Position numbers and translations under genes: made by a program
Shown here: piece after piece, positions 6,599 through 9,437 of the stretch
Layout: the number at the start of each line of letters is the position of its first letter
Numbering within the stretch: position 1 is the first letter of the stretch
DNA from: Acidobacteriota bacterium
GTDB lineage: Bacteria; Acidobacteriota; Terriglobia; UBA7540
NCBI GenBank assembly: GCA_003224665.1
Contig: QHZM01000014.1
Span: 1-9,437 of the forward strand
Direction: 5' to 3'
Length of the DNA: 9,437 nucleotides
Notes under the pieces: generated by a model
Databases searched by the model: none
Seen by the model: only the letters and a program-made list of their open reading frames with translations
What the model was told of the DNA's origin: nothing

Positions 6599-9277
6599 AT
6601 GCGTCAACCAAGCAAATCTCTCCGCCTCGTTTTTCTAGCAAGCGTCACGCTGGTTTTCATGGGATGGGCGTTCGTGCCCGCTTCGGGGCAGAGCGGGCCC
6701 GCCGCTCCGAGAAAGCTGAAGTGCGAGTACCTTTCGGACCCGCTCGGCGTTGACGTCGCCCGGCCGCGGCTTTCGTGGGTGCTCGAGCACGCCGAGCGCG
6801 GGCAGAAACAGTCGGCCTACCAGGTGCTGGTCGCAACGCGCCTCGACGCGCTCGCCCAGGATAAAGGCGACCAGTGGGATAGCGGCAAGACTGCGTCCGA
6901 CGATTCGACCCAGGTGGCCTATGCCGGAAAGCCGCTCGAGAGCGGCCGCGCGTATTACTGGAAAGTGCGCTACTGGGACAAGGACGGCAACGCCAGCCCG
7001 TACAGCCGGCCCGCGCAGTTCGATACGGGCCTGCTTACGCCCGGCGACTGGAAGGGCCAGTGGATTGGCGGGGCGAGTCAGCTCCGCACAGAATTCCAGG
7101 TGCCGGACGCCGTCGTGCGCGCCCGCGCCTACATCTGCGGTCTCGGCTACTCCGAGTTGCACGTCAACGGCGCCAAGGTCGGATCGAGCGTCCTCGACCC
7201 GGGCTGGACGACCTTCGACGAAAGGGCGCTCTATACGACGTATGACATCACTTCTTACCTCAAGCGCGGCTCGAACGCCGTGGGCGTGATGCTCGGCGAG
7301 GCCTGGTTCAAGTCGCGCGCGCTGCTGCTCCAGACCAACATCGAGCTTGCGGGCGGCAGGCGCCTGAGCGTCGTGAGCAGCCCAGCGTGGAAAGCGAAGA
7401 ACGGGCCGATTGTGAACGAGAGCGTCTGGGACGGCGAGGTGTATGACGCGCGCCTCGAGATGCCGGGCTGGGACCAGCCGGGCTTCGACGATTCCGCCTG
7501 GAGCGCGGCGCAAGTCGTCAAGTCCCCGGGAGGCGTGCTCTCGGCGGAAATGATGCCGCCGATCCAGGTGGTGGATACGATTGTGCCTGTCGGGATGACG
7601 AACCCTCAGCCGGGCGTCTATGTCTTCGACATGGGGCAGAACTTTTCCGGCTGGGCCCAGCTCCGCGTGCGCGGGCCGCGCGGCTCCTCGGTCACGATGC
7701 GATTCAGCGAGCTCGTGTACGACAACGGCATGATCAACCGCGAAAATATTCGCGAGGCGAAATCGCGGGACATTTACACCCTGCGGGGCGACGGCCTCGA
7801 GGTTTACGAGCCGCGCTTCACTTACCACGGCTTTCGTTACGTCGAAGTGACGGGATATCCCGGCGCGCCCAGCCTCGATTCTCTGCGCGGGCGCGTCGTC
7901 CACACGGCGGTCGAGACTACGGGCAGCTTCGTCGCCTCCAAGCAGATTTTGAACCAGGTCCAGAAGCTCATTCGCTGGTCCCAGCTCACCAACCTCCACA
8001 GCATCCCCACGGATTGTGACCAGCGCAACGAGCGCCAGGGCTGGATGGGCGACGCCCAGGTGACCGGGGAGGAGGCCATGATGAACTTCGACATGGCCGC
8101 CTTCTACACGAATTTCATCCGCGACATCCGCGACATCCAGGGCCCGGACGGCACCGTGACGGACACCGTCCCGCACCGTTACGGCAGCCGCCCCGCCGAC
8201 CCCGCCTGGGGCACGGCCTACCCTCTGCTCTGCTGGTATATGTGGGAGCAATACGGCGACCGCCGCATCCTGGAGGAGCAATACGACGGCCTGAAGAAGT
8301 ACGTCGAGTTCCTGCGCAGCCGCGCCCCGGACCACATCCTTCGCTTCAGCTATTACGGCGACTGGGTATTCGTGGAGCCCACGCCCGGGGAACTCGTCTC
8401 GGCGTCGTATTACTATTACGACGTCCTGCTGCTCTCGAAGATGGCGGCGATTCTCGGCAACTCGAGTGACGCCCAGGCTTATTCGCAGCTCGCCACGGAG
8501 ATCAAAGAAGCTTTCAACAAAACCTTCTTCAATTCAAACAGCGGCGTTTACTCGAACGGCACCCAGACGGCAAACGCGCTCCCGCTCTTTCTGGACCTCG
8601 TGCCGGAAAAGCATCGGCGCGACGTAGTGTCCCGGCTCACCAACGACATCGTTTACACGCACGACACGCACGTGACGACGGGCTTCATTGGCGTCAAGTA
8701 CCTCCTGCCGGTGCTGACCAGGTTCGGGCACTCCGACGTGGCTTACGACCTCGCCGTGCAGGACACCTACCCCAGTTGGGGCTATATGGTCAGGCGCGGC
8801 GCCACCACGCTCTGGGAGCTCTGGCAGGAGAAGACCGGGCCGGCGATGAATTCGCACAACCACGCCATGTTCGGCAGCGTGGGCGCGTGGTTCTATCAGG
8901 CGCTCGGCGGCATCAATCTGGGCGAGGACGGCGCCGGCTACCGGCACATCCGCATTGCCCCGCAGATTGTCGAAGACCTCCGCTGGGTGAGCGCCAGCGT
9001 GGAGTCCGTGCGCGGCACCGTCTCGTGCTCGTGGACACATTCCACGGGAGCCATCACCGTTGACGTGACCATTCCCGTCAACAGCGACGCCAAGGTGGTC
9101 GTGCCGAAAGACATCTACATGACGGACGTTACGGTGCGCGAAGGCGACCGCTTGGTCTGGGAGAAAGGCCACTTCGTGCCCGGGACACCGGGGATTTCAG
9201 CCGCGACGGCGCGCGGCGATGAATTTACTTTTGACGTCGGCTCGGGCCACTACAGCTTCAAGCTGACGGGAGAATAG
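6599..9277 (+). CDS. Exported alpha-L-rhamnosidase, glycoside hydrolase family 78
   Basis: This enzyme releases terminal alpha-L-rhamnose from plant or bacterial glycans and glycosides. The 892-residue protein starts with a signal peptide (basic RQPSKSLR, hydrophobic core at about 9-26, likely cleavage near ASGQ at 28-31), so it acts in the periplasm or outside. An Ig-like N-terminal domain (about 39-145) is followed by the rhamnosidase N-domain with the ARAYICGLGYSELHVNG segment (176-191) and a conserved beta domain with YVFDMGQNFSGW (341-352). The (alpha/alpha)6 catalytic barrel (about 440-775) and a C-terminal beta domain complete it. The barrel holds the family signature TDCDQRNERQGWMGD at 471-485, with D472, E478 (expected general acid) and D485. 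It also holds TTLWELW with E740 (expected general base) and NSHNHAMFGSVGAW. All key acids are intact and the length is usual. It follows lutB by 65 bp. Substrate preference among rhamnosides cannot be read from sequence. Confidence 0.93.
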   Translation: MRQPSKSLRLVFLASVTLVFMGWAFVPASGQSGPAAPRKLKCEYLSDPLGVDVARPRLSWVLEHAERGQKQSAYQVLVATRLDALAQDKGDQWDSGKTASDDSTQVAYAGKPLESGRAYYWKVRYWDKDGNASPYSRPAQFDTGLLTPGDWKGQWIGGASQLRTEFQVPDAVVRARAYICGLGYSELHVNGAKVGSSVLDPGWTTFDERALYTTYDITSYLKRGSNAVGVMLGEAWFKSRALLLQTNIELAGGRRLSVVSSPAWKAKNGPIVNESVWDGEVYDARLEMPGWDQPGFDDSAWSAAQVVKSPGGVLSAEMMPPIQVVDTIVPVGMTNPQPGVYVFDMGQNFSGWAQLRVRGPRGSSVTMRFSELVYDNGMINRENIREAKSRDIYTLRGDGLEVYEPRFTYHGFRYVEVTGYPGAPSLDSLRGRVVHTAVETTGSFVASKQILNQVQKLIRWSQLTNLHSIPTDCDQRNERQGWMGDAQVTGEEAMMNFDMAAFYTNFIRDIRDIQGPDGTVTDTVPHRYGSRPADPAWGTAYPLLCWYMWEQYGDRRILEEQYDGLKKYVEFLRSRAPDHILRFSYYGDWVFVEPTPGELVSASYYYYDVLLLSKMAAILGNSSDAQAYSQLATEIKEAFNKTFFNSNSGVYSNGTQTANALPLFLDLVPEKHRRDVVSRLTNDIVYTHDTHVTTGFIGVKYLLPVLTRFGHSDVAYDLAVQDTYPSWGYMVRRGATTLWELWQEKTGPAMNSHNHAMFGSVGAWFYQALGGINLGEDGAGYRHIRIAPQIVEDLRWVSASVESVRGTVSCSWTHSTGAITVDVTIPVNSDAKVVVPKDIYMTDVTVREGDRLVWEKGHFVPGTPGISAATARGDEFTFDVGSGHYSFKLTGE

Positions 9278-9398
9278 CGCCCCCAAGCGTCCGCACCCGT
9301 CGGGAATCGCGTCGCGCAACATTTCAGGCGGGCGGAGCGAACGGGGCGCTGACTGTTATCCTGGCCCGGCTCGGCGCGGCCGAATGGAGTTATGGGAG

Positions 9399-9437
9399 AT
9401 GAGACTGGTCACTTACGAGTCCGCCAAGCGACTGCGC
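9399..9437 (+). CDS. Start of a further gene, possibly FAH-family hydrolase (3' end outside window)
   Basis: Only 13 codons are inside the window (MRLVTYESAKRLR), and the frame runs open to the right edge. Many fumarylacetoacetate-hydrolase family proteins begin with MRLVTY followed by a short basic loop, which is the ground for the call. FAH-family members include the hydrolase of 2,4-diketo-3-deoxy-L-rhamnonate that makes pyruvate and L-lactate, which would fit lutAB and the rhamnosidase. The start is uncertain: GGAG at 9386-9389 sits 9 bases before the ATG at 9399, an in-frame ATG at 9384 would add five residues, and another open frame starts at 9392. Thirteen residues cannot prove a family, so this is a context-supported guess. 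Confidence 0.4.
   Translation, partial: MRLVTYESAKRLR

Noticed and set aside
6635..8335. A 566-codon open frame antisense to the rhamnosidase gene
   Set aside because: It mirrors the codon bias of the GH78 gene, shows no recognisable domain, and lies entirely within a confidently identified gene.
9277..9349. Distant inverted repeat after the rhamnosidase gene (GCGCCCC...TCCGC with GCGGA...GGGGCGC)
   Set aside because: The arms pair only as 7 and 5 bases around a 6-base internal mismatch with a loop of over 35 bases, and no T tract follows. In such GC-rich sequence this is expected by chance.

Overview
The window is GC-rich, tightly packed bacterial chromosome with no gene-free stretch over 300 bases. 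It has no RNA genes, insertion sequences, CRISPR arrays or phage genes that I can recognise. The Oar/carboxypeptidase-regulated type of TonB-dependent receptor, the stand-alone PASTA membrane protein, the exported GH78 enzyme and the GC-rich codon use together suggest a soil-type Acidobacteriota (Solibacter/Terriglobia-like) genome. That placement is an inference from gene style, not a measured one.

Layout. (1) 3-1847 (+): C-terminal part of a TonB-dependent outer-membrane receptor, cut by the left edge. (2) 1919-2647 (-): a membrane-anchored protein with three PASTA domains, convergent with the receptor. (3) A 137-bp divergent intergenic region with a possible promoter. (4) 2785-9277 (+): five co-directional genes with gaps of only 18-65 bp. 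They encode a metallo-beta-lactamase-fold protein with most metal ligands lost, a short-chain dehydrogenase lacking an internal block, LutA, LutB and an exported GH78 alpha-L-rhamnosidase. (5) 9399 to the right edge (+): the first 13 codons of a further gene whose start resembles fumarylacetoacetate-hydrolase (FAH) family proteins.

How the genes may work together. GH78 enzymes release L-rhamnose from plant or bacterial glycans. In the non-phosphorylating L-rhamnose route, SDR dehydrogenases and a lactonase feed a dehydratase. In its diketo-hydrolase branch, an FAH-family hydrolase yields pyruvate and L-lactate, and LutABC oxidises L-lactate to pyruvate. The cluster therefore reads as a plausible 'L-rhamnose to L-lactate to pyruvate' unit, but the dehydratase, a LutC and any sugar transporter or regulator are not in the window. 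The most unusual points are the two odd enzymes at the head of the cluster: an AiiA-like MBL-fold protein whose HxHxDH motif has become PxQxYA, and an SDR that has lost about 28-30 residues including the catalytic serine region in an otherwise intact frame.
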